Under the pieces are notes generated by a model. That model saw only the letters and a list, made by a program, of their open reading frames with translations, was not told where the DNA came from and ran no database searches. Below are positions 42,901-55,308 of a stretch of DNA of 64,000 bases, in pieces (the stretch's first letter is position 1; every line of letters starts with the position of its first letter). This stretch comes from Megaustenia siamemsis (lineage: Eukaryota; Mollusca; Gastropoda; Stylommatophora; Ariophantidae), in the NCBI GenBank assembly GCA_032433765.1, contig JAVIAB010000051.1:153025921-153089920 (forward strand), read 5' to 3'. Both the position numbers and the translations under genes were made by a program.

Positions 42901-43665
42901 GTATATGTACACATATACCAATATGTCTGTTTATGTGTTTTCTTTTTTTCATTATCACTGTGTAGTTTAAGGAGACATAAATATTTGGAGAACGAGAACT
43001 GATTGGTTGAGATCATCAGTTCGCAAGTTCACGTAATATTTCTATTTGTTTTTATAACCCGCCATATTGAATGCTATCACGAAAACAAACCAGGTTATAG
43101 CGTCGCTCGAGAACGAGGCCTGACGAGGACACACAAAGGGAGCTATTCATGTCGACCTGTTGTATTATATGGGTCTGGGCGCCTACAAATTCTGTGTTGT
43201 TCTTAATCAATCAATGAATTCACGTAAAAACAAATTCACGCCCAATTACGTATTTCATATTTATTGATCTCCTCGCGATATATGAAAAGGTCACTAGGAA
43301 ATCGAATCAATTTTAATAATGATACATAAAACATAACACGGTGAAGATGTTTAGAAACGCAAAAATAAAGAAAAAGCACAAAAATTGTCACGAAGTATTG
43401 AACAACATTTAGCATGTATGGAAACCTTGATTGTAGCAGGATAGAATCGTGAAGGCTAATTCTATTATCTGTATTGTGCAATAGAAACACGAGTGCCTAT
43501 AGAAGTCGCAATTTGTCCGCGAGAACGGGAACATGGGGACATGTTTCTTTCATTGTGAAGGCATAGACCGGATGCTGCAAACTAGGTCATTGTTAAGCCG
43601 TTTTGACGGACAGCTCATTATGTTGTCAACAGAGCTAGGAGCAAACATACATTCGTTTAAATATT
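42900..43665. other. Gene-free sequence
   Basis: No element recognised. A segment at 43095-43200 (VARERGLTRTHKGSYSCRP in one frame) is less AT-rich than its surroundings, but I cannot support a gene. Confidence 0.35.
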
Positions 43666-43671
43666 AGCGTC

Positions 43672-43882
43672 TATGGGGAATCTCGTGTTAATGTGTTGGG
43701 AGAATCGTATAATAATGGGTAGTGAGAATTCTATATTAATGTGTAAGGATAGTAATATATTAATATGTAGGGAGAGTTCCATATTAATGTGTAGGGGGAA
43801 TCCTATATTAATGTTTAGGAAAAATCCTATATTAATGTGTAAGGAGAATCCTATACTAATGTGTAAGGAGAATTCTATATTA
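43672..43882. repeat. Minisatellite, 24-bp unit, about 9 copies
   Basis: The unit is GAATCCTATATTAATGTGTA then AGGA, strongly diverged at the left. The 24-bp period keeps frames open on both strands. Confidence 0.9.
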
Positions 43883-44067
43883 ATCGCTTTATGATGCAGC
43901 TTTACATGACCAGATATTTTGTTGAATTCGAGTAACTTATGCGCAGAAAAATCGCGCATTTATTTATTGGCTTGGCTAAAAATAGCACACGTTTTTAAAA
44001 TGTAGCAAATACTCTATTGCCGCCTTTATTGAAGGTCGAAGGGCTGAGAGGATTTGCCTGAAATCAC

Positions 44068-44235
44068 CGGAAATACAAGGTCAAGGAGGCAGAGGCAAAC
44101 CAAAACTGGCATGGACGAGTAACATTAAAAGATAGACATGTCAGCTTATGACAACCAGCACCATCAAAGCTAGAGACAAATCGGAATGGCGCTTCATGGT
44201 AGCCAGCCTTCGATGCGGAGACGGCACTCAATGCT
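44068..44235 (+). mobile_element. LINE-B8, very short 3' fragment
   Basis: GGAAATACAAGGTCAAGGAG, CATGGACGAGTAACATTAAA and GGTAGCCAGCCTTCGATGCG match the last 170 bp of LINE-B; the tail is GCTGATGAATG. Confidence 0.75.
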
Positions 44236-44239
44236 GATG

Positions 44240-44855
44240 AATGAAAACAAAATCGAAGTCTAGAGATACAAATAACAGAACTTTTACTATACATCGCTTA
44301 ATTTGGGGTCGATAACATGATCTGTGTACACCCAGTAAGAAATAACGTCATTGCTGTGACACCGTTCGTAGATATTAAAACATAAGCCTCGTGATCATAG
44401 AGAAATTAATGCGCCTCTAGCAAAATTACTACGCACTATTCTGGGTTTTAAATGGTTCGAGATTTTTAAAGACTGTTTATCAGTTTAAGAAATAAGTAGA
44501 AAAACAAGTTCCTTAATTAGTTTGAAGTTGTACTGCATCGAAGGCAGACGAATTGATAATATGAAGCTTAGTTAACTTAACTGCAGAACTATTTTATATC
44601 ATATCAGTATCAAATATCATATCATATAATATATCATATCATGTCATATCATATCAACAAAAGAAGTTAGAAAAATTGACAACAAGCAGGAAGAAAGAAA
44701 AAAATCTTTGAAGCTGACTCAGTCACAGAATCCCCTTCTCAGAAAGTGGTGACAGCTTCCACAAAGATGTGAGTTTCACCACGGATAAGCTAAAGCGGTT
44801 CATGTTTTCAAGGATTGTTTGACAGGGGCGTTTCAGATTTTCTTCTGAAGTGTGT
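44240..44855. other. Gene-free sequence with short TATCA repeats
   Basis: 44597-44656 is made of irregular ATATC/CATATCAT units. Otherwise no feature is seen. Confidence 0.45.
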
Positions 44856-44857
44856 TT

Positions 44858-45852
44858 CCAACATGTATTACCTATAACAATTGTGGCAACCTATTACAAC
44901 AGGTATTACCTATAATAACTGTGGCAACCTACTACAACAGGTATTACCTATAACAATTGTGGAAGCCTACTACAACAGGTATTACCTATAATAATTGTGG
45001 CAACCTACTACAACAGGTATTACCTATAACAATTGTGGCAACCTACTACAACATGTATTACCTATAACAATTGTGGCAACCTATTACAACATGTATTACT
45101 TATAACAATTGTGGCAACCTATTACAACATGTATTACCTATAACAATTGTGGCAACCTATTACAACATGTATTACTTATAACAATTGTGGCAACCTATTA
45201 CAACAGGTATTACCTATAACAATTGTGGCAACCTATTACAACAGGTATTACCTATAATAACTGTGGCAACCTACTACAACAGGTATTACCTATAACAATT
45301 GTGGAAGCCTACTACAACAGGTATTACCTATAATAATTGTGGCAACCTACTACAACAGGTATTACCTATAACAATTGTGGCAACCTACTACAACATGTAT
45401 TACCTATAACAATTGTGGCAACCTATTACAACATGTATTACTTATAACAATTGTGGCAACCTATTACAACATGTATTACCTATAACAATTGTGGCAACCT
45501 ATTACAACATGTATTACTTATAACAATTGTGGCAACCTATTACAACATGTATTACCTATAACAATTGTGGCAACCTACTACAACATTTATTACCTATAAC
45601 AATTGTGGCAACCTACTAAAACATGTATTACCTATAACAATTGTGGCAACCTATTACAACATGTATTACCTATAACAATTGTGGCAACCTACTACAACAT
45701 GTATTACCTATAACAATTGTGGCAACCTACTACAACAAGTATTATCTATAACAATTGTGGCAACCTACTACAACAAGTATTACCTATAACAATTGTGGCA
45801 ACCTACTACAAAAGGTATTACGTATAACAACTGTGGCAACCTACTACAACAT
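44858..45852. repeat. Minisatellite, 38-bp unit, 26 copies, with 9-unit duplication
   Basis: The unit is GTATTACCTATAACAATTGT then GGCAACCTACTACAACAG. A block of nine units (44901-45242) is repeated at 45243-45584: rare variants (TATAATAACTG, GGAAGCC, TATAATAATTG, TATTACTTATAAC) recur in the same order at an offset of 342 bp (9 x 38). Confidence 0.97.
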
Positions 45853-45854
45853 TC

Positions 45855-46880
45855 ACATACTCACATTTTCATACAGACGCTTACACGCGTATATTACCTA
45901 CATACTTTGATAATACACCTGCACATACTAGCACACATATTCTCACAATAACGTAAATAAATAAATATTCTCATAATAATACACACTGACAATAACATTT
46001 TAAAAATGGCAAATACCCTTTATATAATAGATCAAGGATATTAACATATAATAAAATTAATACTTTTAATATTTCTAATAAATTAATTATTATATTATTA
46101 GTTATTTTTAAAATAATAATACTAATATTATGTGCACTCAAATGTCTATATGCATATATGTCAACATATACGTATTCACACCCATAAAAAACGATCTTGC
46201 ATCACAAGTACCAAATAACCAGTCTATTTAAAGTCTAAATCCATGAAAGAAAGAAAAAAACAAAGTAGCAATGGCAATACTACAGAAATCATAATGATAA
46301 ATGTTATAATTTCCTGCTGTTATATACATATAGAAAATGGAACAACAAATATATTTCCAGCACTTGATTTTAAAAATAGCAACAACATATGGAAGAACCG
46401 AGAAGATTCGAGAAGCAAAAAGAACTATTCCCGGCTCTAACAACATTTGCCAACCATTCCTGTACAGCATGTGTATTACATCAAGAATACATTAGAGTTC
46501 ACTCCCCTGTACAGCACATGAATGACATCAAAAATACATGAAAACAGAACATTTCACCAAACTCAAGACAGTGCTGGAGTGTATCAGAAAGGAAATGTCA
46601 GCTCTTGTTTTCGCGCGTCTAAAATATATAAAAAAATAATATCGATATTGCTAAAAATAGAGAAATTATATTTTAAAGACGCAAATAAATAGAAATCAAT
46701 TTTAATTCATAATTTACGCTGACAATATAGTCCTTCTAAGTTAAGGAATGGCTGAAGGAAGCAGCTGTAACATTAGAGTAAGTAGAGTTATTTTGTCATT
46801 CAAAGCTTGCGGTGGTTAAGATAAAGAGGGATTAAAGTGTTTATTTAATCTTGAAATTGCACATTTGTTGAAATTTTAAG
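45855..46880. other. Gene-free, very AT-rich sequence
   Basis: Includes an ATTA-rich tract at 46040-46130. No gene or element recognised. Confidence 0.4.
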
Positions 46881-46884
46881 TTGA

Positions 46885-48975
46885 AACAGAAATGACTTCA
46901 TCAAATTGAGACCAACTGATGAAAAAAAGACTGACTCCATCAAATTGAGACCAACTGATAAAAACAAAACTGACTCCATCAAATTGAGACCAACTGATAA
47001 AAACAAAACTGACTCCATCAAATTGAGACCAACTGATAAAAACAAAATTGACTCCATCAAATTGAGACCAACTGATGAAAACAAAACAGACTCCATCAAA
47101 TTGAGACCAACTGATGAAAACAAAACTGACTCCATCAAATTGAGACCAACTGATAAAAACAAAACTGACTCCATCAAATTGAGACCAACTGATGAAAACA
47201 AGACTGACTCCATCAAAGTGAGACCAACTGATGAAAACTAAACTGACTCCATCAAATTGAGACCAACTGATGAAAACAAGACTGACTCCATCAAAGTGAG
47301 ATCAAATGATAAAAACAAAACTGACTCCATCAAATTGAGACCAACTGATAAAAACAAAACTGACTCCATCAAATTGAGATCAACTGATGAAAACAAAACT
47401 GACTCCATCAAATTGAGACCAACTGATGAAAACAAAACTGACTCCATCATATTAGGACGAACTGATGAAAACATAACTGACTCCATCAAAGTGAGACCAC
47501 ACTTATAAAAACAAAACTGACTCCGTCATCGTGAGACCACACTTATAAAAACAAAACTGACTCCATCAAAGTGAGACCACACTTATAAAAACAAAACTGA
47601 CTCCATCAAAGTGAGACAACACTTATAAAAACAAAACTGACCTCATCAAATTGAGACCACACTTATAAAAACAAAACTGACTCTGTCAAAGTGAGACCAC
47701 ACTTATAAAAACAATACTGACTCCATCAAAGTGAGACCACACTTATAAAAACAAAACTGACCTCATCAAATTGAGACCACACTTATAAAAACAAAACTGA
47801 CTCTGTCAAAGTGAGACCACACTTATAAAAACAAAACTGACTTCATCAAAGTGAGACCACACTTATAAAACAAAACTGACTCCATCAAAGTGAGACCAAT
47901 TGATAAAAACAAAACTGACTGCATCAAAGTGAGACCAACTGATAAAAACAAAACTGACTTCATCAAATTGAGACCACACTTATAAAAACATAACTGACTC
48001 CATCAAAGTGAGACCACTCTTATAAAAACAAAACTGACTCCATCAAAATGAGACCACATTTATAAAAACAAAACTGACTCCAACAAAGTGAGACCACACT
48101 TATAAAAACAAAACTGACTCCATCAAAGTGAGACCACTCTTATAAAAACAAAACTGACTCCATCAAAGTGAGACCAAAATTATAAAAACAAAACTGACTC
48201 CATCAAAGTGAGGCCAACTGATAAAAACAAAACTGACTCCGTCATCGTGAGACCACACTTATAAAAACAAAACTGACTCCATCAAAGTGAGTTCAACTGA
48301 TAAAAACAAAACTGACTCCATCAAAGTGAGACCACACATATAAAAACAAAACTGACTCCATCAAAATGTGACCAACTGATAAAAACAAAACTGACTCCGT
48401 CATCGTGAGACCACACTTTTAAAAACAAAACTGACTCCATCAAAGTGAGATCACACTTATAAAAAGAAAACTGACTCCATCAAAGTGAGACCAACTGATA
48501 AAAACAAAACTGACTCCGTCATCGTGAGACCACACTTTTAAAAACAAAACTGACTCCATCAAAGTGAGATCACACTTATAAAAACAAAACTGACTCCATC
48601 AAATTGAGACCAACTGATAAAAACAAAACTGACTCCATCAAATTGAGACCAACTGATGAAAACAAAACTGACTCCGTCATCGTGAGACCACCCTTATAAA
48701 AACAAAACTGACTCCATCAAATTGAGACCAATTGATAAAAACAAAACTGACTCCATCAAAGTGAGACCACACTTATAAAAACAAAACTGACTCGATCAAA
48801 ATGAGACCATGCGGATGAAATCAAAGATGACTCCACCATAGTGAAACCAACTGATAAAAACAAAACTGACTCCACCTTAGTGAGACCAACTGATAAAAAC
48901 AAAACTGACTCCACCATAGTGAGACCAACTGATAAAAACAAAACTGATTCCACTATATTGAGACAACGCTGATGA
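46885..48975. repeat. Minisatellite, 39/40-bp unit, about 53 copies
   Basis: Left units (to 47480) are 39 bp: CAAATTGAGACCAACTGATG then AAAACAAAACTGACTCCAT. Further right a 40-bp subtype, with CACACTTATAAAAACAAAAC in the middle, predominates and is mixed with the 39-bp type. The 39-bp part keeps frames open (up to 123 codons); the 40-bp type breaks them. Confidence 0.97.
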
Positions 48976-48979
48976 AAAC

Positions 48980-49234
48980 AAAACTAAAGCATTAATGTTT
49001 TCTTAATGTTTTTCTTTTGGGTTGTATAGTTGTGAGATGAACAGACTACAATATTTATTTTTGTGTGTTTGAATAAACAATCCTGGTCACGACAAAAACA
49101 GACAAGAGGAGATAGTGATTAAACTGTGGTGGAAGTGTTGGAGACCACGACAGATATCAAATATACAAAATATGAAATACTTTGTGTGGCAGCGTATAGA
49201 GCTGTTGCAAACATATAATATAAATATAAAATGG
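48980..49234. other. Gene-free sequence
   Basis: AT-rich; no feature recognised. Confidence 0.4.
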
Positions 49235-49345
49235 TATTTGGCAGCTAGACTAACGGAAAGACAAGACAAGCTACAACGTTTCGGCAGAAGCCTTCATCAG
49301 TTATAGCAAAGAAACTATATACACAAATCCAAGCTAGATAACGCA
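49235..49345 (-). repeat. Hammerhead-like repeat, copy 3 (intact core)
   Basis: The minus strand of 49271-49300 reads CTGATGA, AGGC-TTCT-GCC (a 3-bp GGC/GCC stem), GAAAC, GTT, GTA. This follows the hammerhead consensus in order: the two conserved core strands, a stem II between them, a very short stem III (A-U, C-G) with a 3-base loop, and a cleavage-type UA. Pairing of the outer stem I is poor in this copy. The flanks match 22490-22640. Confidence 0.5.
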
Positions 49346-49492
49346 ACGACACAGCTCTAAAAAAATGGTGGAAAGAATGGCGGGAAAAAAAATTAGAAGT
49401 TTCGGATAACTTTTTGATCAAGTCATGGATAGCAGACACTCGGAGCTTTGAAGAATAGAGAATACTGTTGTAGACTGCAACAAAAATATTGC

Positions 49493-49820
49493 GTATTGCG
49501 CATGCCCCCTATTGCGTGTTGTGCATGCCCCCTGTTGCGTGTTGTGCATGCCCCCTATTGCGTATTGCGTATGCCCCCTATTGCGTGTTGTGCATGCCCC
49601 CGGTTGTGCATGCCCCCTATTGCGTGTTGTGCATGCTCCATATTGCGGATTGTGCATGCCCCATGTTGCGTGTTGTGCATGCCCCCTGTTGCGTGTTGTG
49701 CATGCCCCCTGTTGCGTGTTGTGCATGCCCCATATTGCGGATTGTGCATGCCCCCTGTTGCTTGTTGTGCATGCCCCATATTGCGGATTGTGCATGCCCC
49801 CTGTTGCGTGTTGTGCATGC
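49493..49820. repeat. Minisatellite, 23-bp unit, about 14 copies, GC-rich
   Basis: The unit is GCATGCCCCCTGTTGCGTGT then TGT, with TATTGCGGAT variants. It is the only GC-rich array here. Unit length 23 lets all three frames stay open on one strand, giving Cys-rich artefact frames (VACCACP-like) and a His/Gly-rich one on the other strand. Confidence 0.95.
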
Positions 49821-49824
49821 AATT

Positions 49825-50190
49825 TACGAGTGAATAATTTTTAAACGTTTTCTTTCATATTTATCGTACACTTTTGTACCTTCCACCGCTTACTAAAAAA
49901 ATATTTACAAAAAAAAAAAAAAAAAAACTGTAGCAGGCGTTTGTCGGTACAATACGAAGTGAATGGCACAGTAAATATGTATCACATTTCTTTTTTATAT
50001 ATGAAAAACAAGGGGAGTTTTATTGTAAAAAGAAAACTGTTGGCCATTACATGTTTTTAGTTATATTTTTAATTCATCTCTGTTATACGTATTTTTAATT
50101 TGTAATAGTATCCTTGGTAATCTCAGTTTTGATGAGCACATTGTGAAATCTATTATGGTATATTTTTAATAGATATATGTTATATTATTT
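49825..50190. other. AT-rich spacer with an A-run
   Basis: A run of about 18 As at 49910-49927; no other feature. Confidence 0.5.
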
Positions 50191-50192
50191 GT

Positions 50193-50640
50193 TGTTGTTG
50201 TTAAAATTATCATCACTGCACGCTGGATGAATCTATATGTGCTCCGATATCGCCCTTAGAGAATCTCGAGAAAATCCGAGAAGAATCCCTGACCCAAGTG
50301 CACGGCTTGAGATCCACGGTGTGAGTAGGTTTCTGTTGACTGTTATGCTCGGTAAGTGTCCACATTTTACGACCCACCCTTTCGACTTTAAATGCCAAGG
50401 AGTCCTTAACGTGCGCGACTGCACACATGATCTCCTATTTATTGTAATTATCAGAGAGGGCTAGACATTGGATCCCACTACCCAAGAGATCAGGGGATGC
50501 TGCCTCATAAAGAAACAAAACTTTCATTATTTCCTCATTTTAAAATATCCCACCGCCTGTGATCGGCTTTAACCCAGGTCCTTCCTATCCCAACGGGCGA
50601 CTCTGAGCCTACAGACTACACAACCCTCTGATCACTGTTT
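50193..50640 (-). mobile_element. Possible tRNA-derived SINE (S4)
   Basis: Read on the minus strand, a head-like segment (50560-50635) carries GTTGTGTAGTCTGTAGGC and a box-B-like CTGGGTTAAAGCC. A GC-richer body follows (CAAGCCGTGCACTTGGGTCA, TTCTCGAGATTCTCTAAGGG) and an AAC-repeat tail (TTGTTGTTGTTGTT at 50190-50203). This is SINE architecture, but only one copy is in the window. Confidence 0.4.
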
Positions 50641-50685
50641 AGAACAGAAATGCTGGTGGCATTTAGAAATAATGACACTTAATGA

Positions 50686-52197
50686 CAAAGATACAGCAAC
50701 ATCAATAATGCAGAGTGAAGTGGAGGACTCAATTCAACACATGAAAAGAGGCAAAGCTCCAGGCCCCCACAAAATATAACAATCGAAGAGATAAATGCAT
50801 TAGGAGAGCTGGGAGTACGAGTCATAACAAAACTACTCAATGACATATGTAACACTGGACACATACCCGAAGATCTACTAAAATCTATCTTTGTAGCCAT
50901 ACTGAAGAAGTCAGGCGCCACTGATTGTGAAGACCATCGCACCATTAGTCTCATGAGCCATATGACGAAAATATTAGTAAGATTCATCATGAGACGTGTA
51001 AGGAACAAAATAAAACCAGAAAAAAGTGAGGAACAATGTGGATTTGTGGAAGGAAAGGGCACCAATAATGCAATATACATCTTAAGAACGTTGATAGAAA
51101 GATCTATAGAGGTAAAGAAAGATCTATATATGTGCTTTATATGCTACACAAAAGCATTTGACAAAGTAAAGCATATTTTGGAGAAATTAAACATTGATGG
51201 CAAGGATCTGCGAATCATAAAAACAAGTACTGGCAACAAACAGCAGCTATACGAATTAACAACCAAACAGGACAATTTCAACTTATAAAAAAACAAGGAG
51301 TCAGACACGGCTGCGTTCTGTTCCCGGATTTGTTTTCTTTTTACAGCGAATATATTATGAGATCAATTGAAGACAAAAAAAGTAATTGAAGTCAACGGTC
51401 ACAACATAAATAATTTGCGATATACGTATACACTGTCTAAATAGCAGAGACAGGGAGTGAACTACAAGAAATGATAGACACAATAGTAAAAGAAAGCAAC
51501 AAGAAAGGTTTAAGTCTGAATAGTAAGAAAACAGAAGTAATGGTTATATCGAAGAAACAATCATCACCAGCATGCAGCATAAAAATAAACATGACAAATC
51601 TGAAATAAGTGCACAGCATCCCATACTTAGGCATAATAATAACATCAGATGGAAGATGCACCACATAAATAAAAAGCAGAATAACTCAGGCGAAAATAGC
51701 ATTTCAGAAAATGAAAAATATCTTATGCAACAAACCTATGTCAATAGAAATGGGAAAGAGAGTTCACCAGTGCCATTTAGAACCAATTCTGACTTATGGA
51801 AGCAAATCATGGACAATAGACAAACAAATGAAAAGACTATTAGAGGTCACAGAGATGGGATTTCACAGAAGAATGTTGAAAGTTTCTTCGACAACTAAAA
51901 AGACCAATGGGGAAGTTCTCAAAGAAGCCAATAAAAAAAAGGCAACTTCTAAAAAAACATCAGAAAGAAGCAATCAACATTTTTCGGGCACATCATGAGA
52001 AGAGGAAAGTTGAAATACTTCGTTTGAACAGGCAAAATACAAGGGAAGAGAGATCGCGGACGACAAAGAGAGAAAATACTAGATAGCTTGGTGTCATGGC
52101 ATGAAAAACAGTCAACAACAGAACTGATACGATGCACTGTAGATAGAAGATTGTAGAAGTACATGATCGCCAGCGCCAAGTGGCATGGCGCATGATG
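50686..52197 (+). mobile_element. LINE-C8, longest LINE-C copy
   Basis: About 1.5 kb flanked by a 17-bp duplication, ATAATGACACTTAATGA, at 50669-50685 and 52198-52214. In order, across several frames: a KAPGP segment, RVRNKIKPEKSEEQCGFVEG, CYTKAFDKVKH (motif A), KKQGVRHGCVLFPDLFSFYS (motif B), a destroyed palm box (RYTYTL near 51420), MVISKKQSSPACS, YGSKSWTIDKQMKRLLEVTEMGFHRRML. Stops and frameshifts are many. The endonuclease is missing. Confidence 0.9.
50953..51288 (+). pseudogene. LINE-C reverse transcriptase fragment
   Basis: The best RT piece of LINE-C8, covering fingers and motif A: GFVEGKGTNNAIYILRTLIE and MCFICYTKAFDKVKHILEKL. In motif A, Cys stands where the family's other copy (57743-58057) has FIDYTKAFD, so the first catalytic Asp is lost. 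The frame then shifts before motif B. It is a dead copy. Confidence 0.8.
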
Positions 52198-52214
52198 ATA
52201 ATGACACTTAATGA

Positions 52215-52840
52215 AAAGGTGGATAAAACCTAATTGAAATAGAAAACACACAACGATGTGAATGTGTAAAATTAACCATATCATAAGATCTTCACAAAAG
52301 GCGATAATGCACTGAAAAGAGCCATGTGTTGATAATTGGTGAGTAAATTAGAAACAACTTTATAGCGACGGAATAAGGTTTTTATGGTGAAAACTTGAAA
52401 GAACCATAAATGTAAATGTTTCATCCGACTTTTGAAATAAATGAAATGAAACGCTTAAAGAACGGGCGAGGTTGTTCACGAGGGCTAAAGATAAAAATGA
52501 GGGGAATTTCTCAGTGGCAAGGTCGTTCAAGATCACTGCGATAGCATGTCAGATTGGCAGATCATTTGGACAGATGTCTTCTGGGTCCAGTCGGCATTGA
52601 TTTATGGGGGAAACATAATTAAGGTGAATCATTGATAACGCAGGAATTGATCTTCACACTGGCAGGAGAATATAGATAGTTTCACTCAATCTTGACTGTG
52701 ATATTATTTGTTACTCTCGTAGAAATGTGTTTAGGGTGACCTGTTAAAGACAACACTTGTTTTCGCGCAGTTATAGAAATGCATTTAACATAAATCTGTG
52801 ATAACAGTAATGTTCACAATCATTTAAGTATGTAATTAGA
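52215..52840. other. Gene-free sequence
   Basis: No feature until a diverged partial copy of the 52-bp repeat at about 52860-52912. Confidence 0.4.
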
Positions 52841-52942
52841 ATGATTCAGTGATATCGGAGATCTTCACAGTTATTTAAATATATTTCTGATGACTCAATA
52901 TTGACAAAGATCTATCTATCTTTCGTTCGCTCGAAGTATTGT

Positions 52943-53800
52943 CTATATCTGCAATGTCGTTTCCTGTATGAATTTTACTGTCTTTTGTAATTCTTGCAGT
53001 GGCCCATATAGTTTTGTCTGTAGTGTTGTATCTATGGGCCAATGGATTTTCCTCAGTCTACTATATTCAGTGCAGTCTTGAAGTATGTGTTCAGCAGTCT
53101 GGGGTGCCTGTCCACATGAACAAGTAGTTGATGTGCCGATCTTGAATTTTGTATACATGTGACTATGGAGTCGATTGTGTCCTGTTCTGAGGCGTATAAT
53201 GATAACTTGTTCATATCTATTCATATTATGAAAGGCATCCTGATTTGGGGATTGTGGTCCTCTGATTGATTTGATTATCTGTTTCTTATGATGGTATGTA
53301 ACTGGTGTATCTAGTTGTGTGCCTGTTGAACCTTCCTTTGCCAACTGATCTGCTTTCTCATTTCCTGGTATTCCACAGTGAGTCGGGATCCACTGCAGGG
53401 CAACCCTGTGGTGCTTGCAGAGTTCAGTCAATAAGGTCTGCAGATGTGGTAATTTTCTGGATTGTAGTGCCTGGAGTACTGATCTTGCATCTGTCAAAAA
53501 CACTACAGGCTGTGGGCTAAGATTACTGTTCAGCAGCTTTTCTATTGCCAACTTTATTGCTTGTATTTCTGCATCATAATTGTGACAATATTTCCCTGTT
53601 GCTATTTTATTCATATACCTAGTGTTATTTGGGTACTCTATATATGCACCTGCTCCCCCATTCTTTACTGCATTCTGTGCTGATCCATCTGTGTACACAC
53701 GGATCCATAGGTCTTGTGGGTATTCTTCATCCAGGAAACTGAGAGTTATTGTTTTTCGCTGTAGACTATTTTGTTCCTCTTTGTCAACTATTCCTTTCAC
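52943..53800 (-). pseudogene. LINE-E RNase H domain and C-terminal Cys/His motif
   Basis: A 285-codon frame read from 53800. RNase H residues are all in place: Asp38 in VYTDGSAQ, Glu78 in YDAEIQAI, Asp104 in FLTDARSV, and Asp151 with His141 in WIPTHCGIPGNEKADQLA. It would degrade the RNA strand after first-strand synthesis. A C-terminal CSCGQAPQTAEHILQDC (residues 227-243) is a Cys/His motif typical of this LINE group. It overlaps the RT frame by four bases in another frame, so a single frameshift separates what was one polyprotein; the ATG at 53800 is probably not the native start. Confidence 0.85.
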
Positions 53801-55308
53801 TTCTGTCCGTATTTGAACTGATAATCCTGATTCATCTGTCCAGGGTGTTCTGGTATGGGCAGAAGGGGTTTAACAACTCTTGACATGTCTGGTGTTTGTC
53901 TACTAATACGCTTGGCTTGGTGGATAAAGCTGCTTCTCTTAAGTCGTCCCAATGCAAGATTTTGGAATCTGTCCTTCATTGGATGTCTCGGCATGCATAC
54001 AAATTTTTCTGCCTGTATCAGCACCTTTGTGTCTCTCCGTTCTCTCAGTGCTGGTATCCTCCACAATTTCTCCATCTCCAATATTGGTGTTGATTTCATT
54101 GCTCCTGTGATGACCCTAAGTGCCTGGTTTTGTACTTTATCCAGTTCTTGCAATGTGGTGTTTGATGCTGAGCACCATGCGGATGATCCATATTCTAAAT
54201 GTGGGCGTATATTCTGTTGGTAAACTTTACTGAGTATTTTCCCACTCGCACCCCATGTGGTTCCACACAACTTTCTTAGAATAGCCAATTTCTTCCTTGC
54301 TTTTTGGGTTGCCTTATTTATCTGCTGTTTCCAAGATAGTTTGTTATCAAATGTAACTCCGAGATATGTAGCTTGTATGTCTTCTTTCACAGGCTCATTG
54401 TTTATGTAGATGGCTCCTGCTTTTTGTTTTGGAGAGAGTGTGAAAAGTGTAGTACTGCATTTGTCTGTATTGATGCTGATACACCATCTATTTGTCCATG
54501 AATTTAGTGCATTCATAGCTCTTTGTAGCAATTTGGAGGCCACTGTTGCATACTCCTCTGTGCACCACATTACCAAGTCATCTGCATACATTGCCACTTT
54601 GATGCCATGTGGTAGTTCAGTAACTAGGTCATTGATGTAGATCAGAAAAAGTGTTGGAGATAGTACCCCTCCTTGTGGAACGCCCTGGCGCAATAAGACC
54701 TTCTTACTCTTAAGATCATCCAGTTGCACTCTGGCTCTCCTGTTATGCAGGTATGCTTTGACCCATTTGTACATCCTGCCATTTACTCCATAATTTCTCA
54801 GTTTCTTCAAAAATCCTTCCTTCCATACCTTATCAAATGCTTTCTTTAGGGTTATCCATGCTGCTAGTACCAGTTTCTTTTCTTGAAACGCATCTTCAAT
54901 TTCCTGGGAAAGATAGGTTGCTTGATCTTCGGTAGAGTATCACTGTCTAAAGCCTGCTTGTTGTGGGACAAGGAGATTTTCACTTTCCAGGTACCACTGC
55001 AGTCTGAGATTGATTATACGTTCCATTGTTTTACACAAACAGCTTGTAAGGCTGATTGGTCTATAGCTGGATGTCATTGAACCATCTTTTCCTGGCTTTA
55101 GTAATGGTATCATAATTGCTTCTCTCCATGCCTGTGGCACTCTACCTGTGATCCAGCAAATGTTGTAGATCTGCAGTAGTTTTGCTTTAGCTGCAGTTCC
55201 CAAGTTCTTAATCATTTCATTGGACACTCCATCACTGCCTGGTGACTTTTTAATTTTTAATTTGGATATTGCCAGCTCTAGCTCTCTTTGTGTAATGGGT
55301 GTTTCCAT
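53797..55308 (-). pseudogene. LINE-E reverse transcriptase
   Basis: RT domain read from 55308. The first frame (55308-54940) has SKLKIKKSPGSDGVSNEMIK, PLLKPGKD and SYRPISLTSCLCKTMERII, then QAGFRQ and a TGA. After the stop the same frame gives YSTEDQATYLSQEIEDAF and AAWITLKKAFDKVW: Thr occupies the motif-A position where Asp is expected. The following frame (54810-53797) has motif B RQGVPQGGVLSPTLFLIYIN and the catalytic YADD (54588-54577), then SINTDKCSTTLF, ATYLGVTFDNKLSW and LEYGSSAWC. The enzyme made target-primed cDNA in life; loss of the first Asp plus the stop make this copy inactive. Confidence 0.88.

Noticed and set aside
43003..43206. A 67-codon frame as a gene
   Set aside because: No start context, domain or support; composition change alone is weak evidence.
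44858..45852. CRISPR-like regular array
   Set aside because: Units follow each other without unique spacers, in a eukaryotic context with no cas genes. The same holds for the other arrays.
49418..49844. Cys-rich repeated peptide frames suggesting a metallothionein-like or secreted protein
   Set aside because: All three plus frames are open because of the 23-bp unit; no signal peptide or splice context.
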